From assembly GCA_963823945.1 (NCBI GenBank), contig CAWGNK010000005.1, forward strand, positions 186,001-250,000: a stretch of DNA of 64,000 bases, written 5' to 3'. The DNA is from Bog-793 sp963823945 (GTDB lineage: Bacteria > Actinomycetota > Acidimicrobiia > Acidimicrobiales > Bog-793). This document shows positions 1 through 8,345 of this stretch, piece after piece; the stretch's first letter is position 1; every line of letters begins with the position of its first letter. The notes below the pieces were generated by a model, which worked only from the letters and a program-made list of their open reading frames with translations, was not told where the DNA came from and made no database searches. Made by a program: the position numbers and the translations under genes.

Positions 1-1
1 G

Positions 2-829
2 GGAGACCTGGCCGCGGCGGTCGGCGAGCTCGGTCGTGAGCTCGACGACCTCGAGCTGCGCAGCCTGTACTCCGGCGAGCACGATGAGCGTGATGCCGTC
101 TGCGAGGTGCACGCCGGCGCCGGCGGCACCGAGGCCCAGGACTGGGCGGAGATGCTGCTCCGGATGTACCTGCGGTGGGCCGAGCGCAGGAACTTCGCGG
201 TCGAGCTCGAGGAGGTGACCGCCGGCCAGGAGGCGGGGATCCTGTCGGCGACGTTCATCGTCCGCGGCCGCCACGCCTACGGGTTGTTGTGCGGTGAGCG
301 CGGTGTGCACCGGCTCGTGCGGATGTCGCCGTTCGACTCCCAGCACCGCCGGCACACGAGCTTCGCCTCGCTCGAGGTGACACCGTTCCTCGAGGACCTC
401 TCCGGCGAGGTGGAGATCGACGAGAAGGAGCTGCGCGTCGACACCTACCGTTCGTCGGGGGCGGGCGGCCAGCACGTCAACGTGACCGACTCGGCGGTCC
501 GGCTCACGCACCTGCCGACCGGCATCGTCGTCGCCGTGCAGAACGAGCGGAGCCAGTACCAGAACAAGGCGAAGGCGATGCAGATCCTCGCCGCCAAGCT
601 CGCCGCCCACCAGCGCGCCGAACGGCAGAAAGAGCTCGCCGAGCTCGCCGGGCCACAAACCGAGATCGAATGGGGGAGCCAGATCCGCTCGTACGTGCTC
701 GCGCCCTACCAGCTCGTGAAGGACCTCCGGACCGGGCACGAGACAGGGAACGTGGAGGCCGTGCTCGACGGGGATCTCGACGCGTTCATGGTCGCCTGCC
801 TGCGGTGGCGGCGCGGCGCCTCGACGTAA
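2..829 (+). CDS. prfB: Peptide chain release factor 2 (5' end cut by window)
   Basis: RF2 recognises UGA and UAA stop codons in the ribosomal A site and triggers release of the finished peptide. The catalytic loop reads GAGGQHVN, with the GGQ tripeptide that reaches the peptidyl-transferase centre. The stop-codon reading motif RMSPF contains the SPF tripeptide typical of RF2, where RF1 has PxT. The domain start GAGGTEAQDW is also RF2-like. The reading frame is open from base 2, so roughly the first 90-100 residues lie outside the window and the +1 programmed-frameshift region cannot be inspected. ftsE and ftsX follow, the usual actinobacterial order. Confidence 0.95.
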   Translation, partial: GDLAAAVGELGRELDDLELRSLYSGEHDERDAVCEVHAGAGGTEAQDWAEMLLRMYLRWAERRNFAVELEEVTAGQEAGILSATFIVRGRHAYGLLCGERGVHRLVRMSPFDSQHRRHTSFASLEVTPFLEDLSGEVEIDEKELRVDTYRSSGAGGQHVNVTDSAVRLTHLPTGIVVAVQNERSQYQNKAKAMQILAAKLAAHQRAERQKELAELAGPQTEIEWGSQIRSYVLAPYQLVKDLRTGHETGNVEAVLDGDLDAFMVACLRWRRGAST

Positions 830-1046
830 CGGCTTCGTCGTGTCGTGTCACCTGTCCGACACGGGCCGACTGGTAAGGTAAGCCGAGCTTGTAGCGCGGC
901 TCTCAACCAATCGGGAGATGCTTCCGGCGCGCCCGACAGGTGGGTAGGGCGGGCGCGCGCGTGTCGATGGTGAGGATGGCACGCCGGGACCCGGGGCTGG
1001 CGAACCACCCGGCCCGGCATCGGCAGCGACCACGGGGAAGAGGCTG

Positions 1047-1865
1047 ATGATCCGCTTCGAAGAGGTCACCAAGACCTACAAGGGGGACGTCTCCGCGCTG
1101 CGCGACATCTCCCTCGACATCGACAAGGGCGAGTTCGTCTTCCTCGTCGGATCCTCGGGATCGGGCAAGACGACCTTCCTCCGGTTGCTGCTCCGCGAGG
1201 AGATGCCCGACGCCGGCAGGATCTGGGTCGCGGGGCGCGAGATCGGCGAGCTGTCGCCGTTCCAGGTCCCGTACCTGCGGCGCAATCTCGGTTGCGTCTT
1301 CCAGGATTTCAGGCTGTTGCCGAGGAAGACGGTCTTTGAGAACGTCGCCTTCGCGCTCGAGGTGATCGGGCGCAACAAGGCGATCGTCCGCTCCCAGGTG
1401 GGCATCGTCCTCGATCTCGTCGGGCTTGGCGAGAAGGCGGACCGCATGCCCGACGAGCTCTCCGGCGGCGAGCAGCAGCGGGTCGCCATCGCGCGCGCCT
1501 TCGTCAACCGCCCGCTCGTCCTGATGGCCGACGAGCCGACGGGGAACCTCGACCCGTCGACGAGCCAGGGGATCATGAAGCTCCTCGACCGGATCAACCG
1601 CACCGGGACGACGGTCGTCATGGCGACGCACGACGTCTCGATCGTCAATTCGATGCGCCGCCGCGTCGTCGAGCTCGACCACGGCCGCATCATCCGGGAC
1701 CAGGCCCGCGGCGTCTACGGCTACGCGAGCGAGCTGTCCAACACGACTTCGCACGGTGTGCCGGCGGTGTCGCTCGTCGACGAGGGTGACCCCGAAGAGA
1801 CCGGCGAGGGCGAGTCGGTCACCTCCCGCGTCACGGCGGTGCGCGCCCGCCGGGGCAACCGGTAG
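1047..1865 (+). CDS. ftsE: Cell division ATP-binding protein FtsE
   Basis: This is the ATPase subunit of FtsEX, the ABC-type complex at the divisome that drives septal peptidoglycan hydrolases rather than transport. Walker A is GSSGSGKTT (about residues 35-43), the ABC signature is LSGGEQQRVA (138-147) and Walker B is VLMADEP (158-164), followed by the H-loop ATHD. It is 272 residues long; the last 45 or so are a charged tail beyond the usual FtsE end, as in some other actinobacteria. The ATG has a purine-rich ribosome site (GGGGAAGAGG). ftsX starts 9 bases after the stop. Confidence 0.95.
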   Translation: MIRFEEVTKTYKGDVSALRDISLDIDKGEFVFLVGSSGSGKTTFLRLLLREEMPDAGRIWVAGREIGELSPFQVPYLRRNLGCVFQDFRLLPRKTVFENVAFALEVIGRNKAIVRSQVGIVLDLVGLGEKADRMPDELSGGEQQRVAIARAFVNRPLVLMADEPTGNLDPSTSQGIMKLLDRINRTGTTVVMATHDVSIVNSMRRRVVELDHGRIIRDQARGVYGYASELSNTTSHGVPAVSLVDEGDPEETGEGESVTSRVTAVRARRGNR

Positions 1866-1874
1866 GGGCGCGCC

Positions 1875-2762
1875 GTGGCGGTATCCCTCGACTACGTCGT
1901 CAAGGAAACGGCGACGAACCTCTGGCGCAACCGCGTCATGGCGATCGCGGCGGTCCTCACCGTCGCCGTCTCGCTGTCGCTCGTCGGCTCGGCGCTCCTG
2001 CTCCGTCAGGCGGTGAAGAACCAGTTCGTCGAGTGGTCGAACAACGTCAGCCTCGAGGTCTTCGTGAACGCCAACGCGAGCCCGAGCCAGATCGCCCAGG
2101 TTAAGTCGCTCATCGAGCGGACCCCGCAGATCACGAAGTACACCTACCTCGACCACCTGCAGTCCTACGAATGGGCCGTGAAGCTCCTCGCCGGCGCGCC
2201 GACCGCGATCGCCGTGCTGAAGCCAGCGATCACGCCGCCGGTCTTCCGTTGCCAGCTGCAGGACCCGGCCTACGCCTCCACCGTGGCGGGGATCTTCCGG
2301 CACAGACCGGGCGTCTATGAGGTGGACTACGCGGCGCAGACGATCAGGGTGCTGCAGAAGCTGGAGGGCGCGGCCCAGGTCATCCTCGTCGTGATCGCGC
2401 TCGTGCTCCTCGTCTCGTCGCTCGTCCTCATCTTGAACGCCATCCGCATGGCGATATTCGCCCGACGGCGAGAGGTGGGGGTGATGAAGCTCGTCGGCGC
2501 CACGAACTGGTTCATCCGGGTGCCCTTCATGCTCGAGGGCCTGGTCCAGGGGCTATTGGGTGCCGTCGTCGCGGTCTTCGTCGTCCTGCTCGCCAACTTC
2601 GGGCTCGGCTACCTGCACAGCCACTACGGCGTGCAGATGTTCGCCCACGCGCAGCTCTCGTCACGCGATCTCGTCTTCACCGACCTCATCGTTGTGCTGT
2701 TCGGGGCGTTCATCGGCATCATTGGTTCGTTCGTCGCCATCCGGCGATTCCTCGACGTCTGA
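1875..2762 (+). CDS. ftsX: Cell division permease-like protein FtsX
   Basis: FtsX is the membrane partner of FtsE and passes ATP-driven motion to extracellular cell-wall hydrolases. The protein has one membrane segment near residues 20-42, an extracellular domain of about 120 residues, then three hydrophobic segments in the C-terminal third with the ARRREVGVMKLVGAT coupling region typical of FtsX/MacB permeases. Its length (295 residues) is normal for actinobacterial FtsX. It starts at GTG, 9 bases after ftsE. The smpB gene that often follows in actinobacteria is not here; an unrelated hydrolase takes its place. Confidence 0.95.
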   Translation: MAVSLDYVVKETATNLWRNRVMAIAAVLTVAVSLSLVGSALLLRQAVKNQFVEWSNNVSLEVFVNANASPSQIAQVKSLIERTPQITKYTYLDHLQSYEWAVKLLAGAPTAIAVLKPAITPPVFRCQLQDPAYASTVAGIFRHRPGVYEVDYAAQTIRVLQKLEGAAQVILVVIALVLLVSSLVLILNAIRMAIFARRREVGVMKLVGATNWFIRVPFMLEGLVQGLLGAVVAVFVVLLANFGLGYLHSHYGVQMFAHAQLSSRDLVFTDLIVVLFGAFIGIIGSFVAIRRFLDV

Positions 2763-2792
2763 GCCCGCCCCCGGCCCGTTAGCTTCGGCAAC

Positions 2793-3608
2793 GTGTCGGC
2801 ACTCGAGACGGTCGCGAGCTGGGGTGCCCCGCACGCCGCCGCGGCGGTCGTCGACGCCGGCGGCGTCGTCGACTGGTTCGGCGAGGTAGAGCATCCCTTC
2901 GCCCTCACCTCGGTGACGAAGCTTCTCACCAGCTACGCCGTCCTCGTCGGCTGCGAGGAGCACACCGTCGCGCTCGACGACCCGGCGGGGCCGGCGGGAT
3001 CGACGGTTGCCCACCTGCTGGCGCACGCCTCGGGACTGTCGCCCAACGACCCCGCCCGGGTGCTGACGCCGCCCGGCGTCCGGCGCCTCTACTCGAGCGC
3101 CGGTTTCGAGGTGCTCGCCCGCCACCTCGAGGCTGCCGCCGGGATGGCGTTCGCCGACTACCTCGCGGCGGCCGTCTTCGCGCCACTCGGCATGGGCACG
3201 GCCAGACTCGCCGGGTCGGCGGCGGCGGGGTCGACGGCGGCCCTCGCCGACTGCGTGGCCTTCGCCCGGGAGCTGCTCTGCCCGAAACTCGTCACGGCCG
3301 AGACGCTCGCGGGCGCGACCAGGGTTGTCTTCCCGGGCCTGGCCGGCATCCTGCCGGGCTTCGGGTACCACGACCCCTGCGACTGGGGCCTCGGGTTCGA
3401 GTTGCGCCAGGCCAAGGCGCCGCACTGGACCGGGGGGAGCAACTCGGCGCGCACCTTCGGGCACTTCGGGCAGAGCGGGTCCTTCGTCTGGGTCGACCCC
3501 GCCGCCGGGATCGCCTGCGTCGTGCTCGCCGACCGGCCGTTCGGTCCCTGGGCCGCGCTGGCCTGGCCGGACTTCTCCGACGCGGTCCTCACCGAGTACG
3601 CGTCCTGA
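2793..3608 (+). CDS. Serine hydrolase, beta-lactamase/transpeptidase fold (class C type)
   Basis: A 271-residue member of the beta-lactamase-related (PF00144) serine hydrolases. The nucleophile motif SVTK (S40-K43) is clear, YSSAG fits the YxN-like second motif, and HFGQSG near the C terminus resembles the third (KTG-like) motif. No signal peptide is visible, so it is probably cytoplasmic and perhaps an esterase or amidase; the substrate is unknown. It starts at GTG 31 bases after ftsX and may be read from the same transcript. Confidence 0.8.
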   Translation: MSALETVASWGAPHAAAAVVDAGGVVDWFGEVEHPFALTSVTKLLTSYAVLVGCEEHTVALDDPAGPAGSTVAHLLAHASGLSPNDPARVLTPPGVRRLYSSAGFEVLARHLEAAAGMAFADYLAAAVFAPLGMGTARLAGSAAAGSTAALADCVAFARELLCPKLVTAETLAGATRVVFPGLAGILPGFGYHDPCDWGLGFELRQAKAPHWTGGSNSARTFGHFGQSGSFVWVDPAAGIACVVLADRPFGPWAALAWPDFSDAVLTEYAS

Positions 3609-3664
3609 GCGCCGCCCGGCCCGCCCACTACGCTGCGGGCGGTGAACCTCACGGGCGGTGCACG

Positions 3665-4408
3665 ATGAAGGGCGTCTTGTTGGCCGGTGGGACGGGGAGC
3701 CGGCTCGACCCCCTCACCAGGATCACGAACAAGCACCTCCTCCCGGTCTACGACCGGCCGATGATCTCCTACGCCGTGGAGGCGCTCGTCAAGGCCGGGA
3801 TCGACGAGATCATGGTCGTGACCGGGGGCACCCACGCCGGCGAGTTCCTGCGGCTGCTCTCGAACGGCGAGGAGTACGGCGTGCGGCGGCTCACCTACGC
3901 CTACCAGGACCGCCCGGGCGGAATCGCCGAGGCGCTCGGGCTCGCCGAGCGTTTCGTCGGGACGGAACGCGTGCTCGTCATGCTCGCCGACAACGTCTTC
4001 GGGCGGACGATCCGGCCGACGGTCGAGCGTTTCGGCCAGCAGGCGAGCGGCGCGCGCATCGTGCTCGCCCGCGTCCCCGAGCCGGAGCACCTCCGGCACC
4101 TCGGTGTGCCCGAGCTCGACGAGCAAGGCCGCGTCGTGCGGATCGTCGAGAAGCCCGCGGTGCCGCCGAGCCAGTTCTGCGTGACCGGCGTCTACTGCTA
4201 CGAGCCTTCGGTCTTCGCGGTGATCCCGACGCTCGTCCCGTCGTCGCGGGGCGAGCTCGAGATCACCGACGTGAACAACCACTACGTGGCGGCCGGCGAG
4301 ATGTCCTACGACGTCTGCGACGGCTTCTGGGGCGACGCCGGGGAGTCGATCGAGGCCTACTACAACGTCGTCGACGAGGTCCGCCGGAACGGGGCCAACC
4401 TCGGCTGA
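3665..4408 (+). CDS. Sugar-1-phosphate nucleotidyltransferase (RmlA-like, short form)
   Basis: It transfers a nucleotide to a sugar 1-phosphate to make an activated sugar for glycan synthesis. The N terminus carries the nucleotide-binding signature GGTGSRLDPLT and the K in NKHLLPVYDRPM. MLADNVFG holds the metal/substrate aspartate, and the C-terminal EITDVNNHYV and GFWGDAGESIEAY match the glucose-1-phosphate thymidylyltransferase fold. At 247 residues it lacks the 40-odd C-terminal residues of classical RmlA, as in short relatives, so dTDP-glucose is likely but not certain. No other rhamnose genes are adjacent. Confidence 0.85.
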   Translation: MKGVLLAGGTGSRLDPLTRITNKHLLPVYDRPMISYAVEALVKAGIDEIMVVTGGTHAGEFLRLLSNGEEYGVRRLTYAYQDRPGGIAEALGLAERFVGTERVLVMLADNVFGRTIRPTVERFGQQASGARIVLARVPEPEHLRHLGVPELDEQGRVVRIVEKPAVPPSQFCVTGVYCYEPSVFAVIPTLVPSSRGELEITDVNNHYVAAGEMSYDVCDGFWGDAGESIEAYYNVVDEVRRNGANLG

Positions 4409-4608
4409 GTAGCCGTTCCGCGCGTCTCGGCCGGTGCGGTTCTGCGATCGCCCCGGGAGCAGGGGCACGAGAGGCGCCACTCGGGCGGGGTCGTGGCGAC
4501 CGCGCGCCGCTCGTCCTCGACCAGCCTCCGCGATGCCGGGAGGATGAGGTCCGCCCGGTCGACGACGACGGTCGCGCGGCTCGCGGCGACAGGTCGCCCT
4601 CGTGTCCC

Positions 4609-5528
4609 TTAGGGGCGTGCCGGGGCGAGGGCGGCGGCGAGGGCGTCGTCGAGATCCGGGTAGGTGAAGGTGAAACCGGTCTCGGTGAGCAGGCGCGGCT
4701 GGGCGCGCTGGCTCGCCAGCGTGATGGCCCCGACGGTCTCGCGCCCCATCGCGAGCTCGAGTGCGAGGCGGGGGACGCCGTAGACCGAATGCCGGTGGAC
4801 CGCCCGGGCGAAGGCCTCGGTGAACTCGATGTTGCGCGCCGGGTTCGGGGCGGTGAGGTTGCACGGACCCTCGACCGCCGGGGTGAGGACCGTGTGGATG
4901 ATCGCCGCGATCTCGTCGTCGAGCGCGATCCAGCTCATCCACTGGCGGCCCGTCCCGAGGTGGGCTCCCAACCCGGCGCGGAAGAGCGGCAGCTGCAGGC
5001 CGATCAAGGGGTTGGCGGCGGCGAGCACGATCCCGGTGCGGATGGTGACGACGCGGACACCGGCGTCGCGGGCGGGTGCGGCGGCGGCTTCCCAGGCACG
5101 GCAGAGCTCGGCGAGGAAGCCGTCCCCGGGTGCGCTCGCCTCGTCGAGCTCCTCGTCGCCGCGGCTGCCGTAGTAACCGACGGCGGAGGCCGACACGAAG
5201 ACGGCGGGGGGCGTGTCGGAGGTCGCGACCGCCCGGGCGAGGAGGTCGGTCGTGACGAGGCGGCTCGCGGCACCCGTTCGCGCTTTGCCCGGCTCCAGCG
5301 CCGCGGTGTGAGCCGCTCTCCCGAGAGGTGGAATACGACGTCGATCCCGTCGAGGTTCCCCCCGGGAAGCCGGGAGAGGTCGACCCGCCGTGCGGCAAGG
5401 TCGAGCACCGCTTCGCCCTCCGTGGGGTTGCCGCGGACGACACGGTGGACGGCGTGGCCGTCGGCCTCGAGCCGGGCGACAAGCGCGCGCCCGATGAGCC
5501 CGTGCGACCCGCTGACGAGCATGCGCAT
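4609..5528 (-). pseudogene. TIGR01777-family NAD-dependent epimerase-like protein, one-base frame break
   Basis: The N-terminal half shows the Rossmann motif GSHGLIGRALV and VVFHLSGERLTPRRW. The C-terminal half continues in another frame with VSASAVGYYGSRGDEELDE and ends in the DUF1731-like tail (PRLALELAMG, ITLASQRAQPRLL). Together they make one TIGR01777 protein (YfcH/SulA-like SDR) of about 306 residues. The break is at 5269-5273, where adding one C (coding strand) joins the frames with no loss of conserved sequence. The start at 5528 has an AAGGAG ribosome site 8 bases upstream. Substrate is unknown for the family. Sequence error is as likely as a real mutation. Confidence 0.8.
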
Positions 5529-5715
5529 GTGAGCAGCTCCTTCGCGAGGCGAGCCTACCGGGACGGTGTCGGCGACTTCGCGGCTTAGGCAGGTTCGCGC
5601 CTTATCGGCGTTCAGTGACACCCTCGCCATGGATGTTTGCGCCCGATCCGGGGCAGACCTTCCTCTGCCCAGGGTTTGTCGCTTGGAGACACCACCAAGC
5701 GCCAGATCCGGTAGC

Positions 5716-6906
5716 TCAGTACCGAGGAAGCTTGGCGGAGTGCCAGGTCGTCCCGTTCGTCGACTCCGCAAGTCGTACGACTGCCCCAGATTCCGGCCAG
5801 GACTCAAGGGCCCAGATGACGCCGCCCTGAGACGATAGCTGGACGGTTGGCGAACCCCGCATCGACGCGTTGACGACCTTCCAGGAAGCACCGCCGTTGG
5901 AGGAGGCGACCAAACCGAGGTTGTCGTAGGACATCACCAGGGTCCCGTCTCGAACGACCGCGAGGCCTGCGGGCTCCGTGAAAGCCCCCTGTGGACAGGA
6001 GCCGGTCTTCTTGGCGGCACCCCAGAAGCCGTTCGAGCAACCCTCAGACCAGCGGTGGCCGCCGTCGTCGGAGGCGAGGATCTCGGTGCCGACCAAGCCG
6101 CCCCCGCCTGCCGCTAGGCAGGCAACAGCGAGGTGCTTGCCATACGAGGCCACGAAACCGGTGATCAAGAGTTTGCACGGCAACACAGCCATCCGCCAAG
6201 GGCCGCTCCCTGTACGTTGTGCGACCGAGACCCGACGACCTCCGGGGAGGTACGGCGGTCCAGTCTTCCCCGACCAGCCGAGCAGGACGACGGACTCGGG
6301 AGTCGGCATCTCGAAAGCCCCAGCGAGACTGATGGGAAGCGACTTCACGTTCATCCACGAGCGACCGCCGTCAGCCGAATACCACAGCCAGCCGCTACAG
6401 GACAGGGGCATGTCTGTCCTGCCAGGCGGAAAGGTGACCGGGACGTAGACCGACGAGCCCGAGGCGGCCACCGAGCAGGCACCGTAGCCGCCGGGGAGGA
6501 TCATCGGATGGACAAAGCGCTCGCGCAGGGAACCGGTGAAGAGCTTGTCATCTATGGCCAGCCACCACGTAGCGCCACCGGTGACGGAAAGAGAAAGCGG
6601 CAGGTCGGGCAGGTCGTTCGCGCAGGGAATCCCCTTGCCGAACAGCAGAGGCGCCGACCAGTGCGTCGCCCCGTCGGTCGTTGTGTACAGGACGAGAGAG
6701 CACTTCCCCGCCTTCTTGGCAGGGCCGAGGCTTTCGAGGACCGCTCCGTATCGGCGACCGAAGAAGCTCATCGCAAGGTACGTCAACCGACTGGGACTCG
6801 CGACGGCCGGAACATCTGTCGTGCTGCTACTCGCGGCTGACTCGGACGCGGTTGTGGCAAGGGCAACTGTCAGGACCGCCACGATGAGCGCAGCGAACTT
6901 CTTCAC
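5716..6906 (-). CDS. Secreted protein with Asp-box (BNR-like) repeats, function unknown
   Basis: The start is GTG at 6906, preceded by AGGAGG at a good distance; a longer open frame upstream has no such site. The N terminus is a typical Sec signal (KKFAALIVAVLTVALATTAS followed by small residues). The mature part has at least four S-x-D/N-x-G-x-x-W Asp boxes: TTDGATHW, SADGGRSW, SDDGGHRW and SSNGGASW, plus STNGTTW. These mark a beta-propeller as in sialidases and YCF48-like proteins. No sialidase active-site arginine set could be recognised, so I do not call it an enzyme. About 396 residues. Confidence 0.75.
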   Translation of the reverse strand: MKKFAALIVAVLTVALATTASESAASSSTTDVPAVASPSRLTYLAMSFFGRRYGAVLESLGPAKKAGKCSLVLYTTTDGATHWSAPLLFGKGIPCANDLPDLPLSLSVTGGATWWLAIDDKLFTGSLRERFVHPMILPGGYGACSVAASGSSVYVPVTFPPGRTDMPLSCSGWLWYSADGGRSWMNVKSLPISLAGAFEMPTPESVVLLGWSGKTGPPYLPGGRRVSVAQRTGSGPWRMAVLPCKLLITGFVASYGKHLAVACLAAGGGGLVGTEILASDDGGHRWSEGCSNGFWGAAKKTGSCPQGAFTEPAGLAVVRDGTLVMSYDNLGLVASSNGGASWKVVNASMRGSPTVQLSSQGGVIWALESWPESGAVVRLAESTNGTTWHSAKLPRY

Positions 6907-7284
6907 GCACGTCCTCCTATCTAGTGGCAGCCGACGGTTGCCAGTGACAGCACGTAGGTGAGTGCGGTCGGTGTCACGGGTGCCGCCGTACCAGTAGACC
7001 AAGCGATACTCAGCGTCATGACCACTGTCGCGACCATGTCGAACTTGTCCACCGCGGGTATCTATAACACCATGGTCCGAGCGTTAGTACGCGCAGGCAG
7101 GGGTGCAGCGAGGACCCATGGCCAACCCGATCGGCGAGCGGACTCACCGACTTAAGCTCCGCGCGAGGCGAAACGTCCTGAAAACGCGCTGAAGGTGAAC
7201 GGATGTCCACGATCTCCAACTGGCGGCTTGAGCCGTGGATAAGAGTCCGCGCGCTATTGCCTGAGAGTCTTTAGGCACAGGAAC
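6907..7284. other. Gene-free interval between divergent genes
   Basis: These 378 bases separate the divergent Asp-box protein gene and the interrupted glycosyltransferase gene. They should hold both promoters. I see an AT-richer patch near 7070 (TATCTATAAC) and a small stem-loop (GCCTGA / TTAGGC) at about 7259-7276 just before the glycosyltransferase ATG. There is no convincing gene, tRNA or long repeat. Confidence 0.5.
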
Positions 7285-7435
7285 ATGAGAACGCCCAAGA
7301 GCGACCTCTCAGTCTGCATGCTCACGCGCGATTCACCTGGACGGGTCGCGGTGACGCTGTCGATGTTTCGAGAGGTCGCGGGGGAGATCGTCGTCGCTTA
7401 CGACCACCGTGTGCCGGCGGACACGCTCGGCCCGG
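7285..7435 (+). pseudogene. 5' fragment of glycosyltransferase/pyruvyltransferase gene, cut by IS21 element
   Basis: The ATG at 7285 opens a glycosyltransferase-like start: DLSVCMLTRDSPGRVAVTL, a first beta strand, then EIVVAYDHRVPADTLGPV. The frame is interrupted after base 7435 by the inserted element. It continues at base 10064: joining 7435 to 10064 removes the element and one copy of the duplicated GCCCGG and gives DTLGP-VRTVADRLF in one uninterrupted frame. The intact gene would code for about 796 residues. Beyond 7435 the frame runs into unrelated IS sequence. Confidence 0.8.
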
Positions 7436-7541
7436 TGTCGCTTGCCAGTCCCAAGGGACCACCCCGTTGCCAGAAGCATGGGACCACTTCGCGCCCCGCA
7501 ACGACCGGCTGGCGAGATGATCCCGGCAGCCGGTCCGCTTG

Positions 7542-8345
7542 TCAAGTGCGCCGTTGTCGGCGTGCCGGCGGAGTCTCCGTTCGGTCCGCTCCGATGGACG
7601 GCTTTTCGTTCTGACGGTAGGACTCGCCTTCGATGACGAGCTCCCAGGCAGCGCTCTTCAGCCGGTCGACCGCGGACTGGGCCAACAGCGGGTCGGCCAT
7701 GAAGCCCAGCCATTCGCTCGGGTCACGGTTCGAGGTCAGCACCGTTGCTGCGCAGTGATGCCTTTCGACGCAGATCTCGTAGATGTCGGCCGTCTCGACG
7801 GCGTCGAGGTGCTGGAGACAGAAGTCGTCGATCAGGAGGAGCTCGACGCCGATGAGCTTTCGCATCTCGGCGTCGTAGTTGGCGTCGAGACGTGCCGCTT
7901 TCAATCTCTTCAGCAACCGGTCGGCCCGTTCGAAGTGCACCCCGACGCGCCGCCGGCAGGCGATGTGGCCAAGTGCGGTGGCAAGGAACGTCTTGCCGAC
8001 GCCGACCGGCCCGAGAACAAAGGCGTTGCGCGCCTGGCCGACAAAGCGCAGCGACACGAGCTCTGACCACACCGCCCGGTCGTAGGTGATCTTGGCGGTG
8101 TCGTCCCAGGCCTCGAGTGTCATCGTCGGGTCCAGCCTGGCCGCCCGCGCCCGACGACCGGCCGAGTCGCCGTCACGGCGTTGCACCTCGTCGGAGAAGA
8201 GCTGCTCCAAGAACTCCATGTGGGTGAGCTCGTGGCTGCGAGCGAGCGCCAGGCGCTCGGGCAAGGTGTCCAGGAGACGGCCGAGCTTCAGGGATCTCAT
8301 GAGCGACTTGAGCTCTGGAGAGACGCTCGGTGCGGGCGGCGTCAT
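7542..8345 (-). CDS. istB: IS21-family helper ATPase IstB
   Basis: IstB is the AAA+ ATPase that assembles on target DNA and recruits the IstA transposase. It shows Walker A GPVGVGKTFLA, Walker B VELLLIDDF and the sensor-like VLTSNRDPSEW. At 267 residues it is full length. Its start overlaps the end of istA by 4 bases, so the two are translationally coupled as in other IS21 elements. Confidence 0.93.
   Translation of the reverse strand: MTPPAPSVSPELKSLMRSLKLGRLLDTLPERLALARSHELTHMEFLEQLFSDEVQRRDGDSAGRRARAARLDPTMTLEAWDDTAKITYDRAVWSELVSLRFVGQARNAFVLGPVGVGKTFLATALGHIACRRRVGVHFERADRLLKRLKAARLDANYDAEMRKLIGVELLLIDDFCLQHLDAVETADIYEICVERHHCAATVLTSNRDPSEWLGFMADPLLAQSAVDRLKSAAWELVIEGESYRQNEKPSIGADRTETPPARRQRRT

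Noticed and set aside
3658..5532. 624-codon plus-strand frame over the nucleotidyltransferase and epimerase
   Set aside because: Low-complexity Arg/Gly product that overlaps two recognised genes in other frames.
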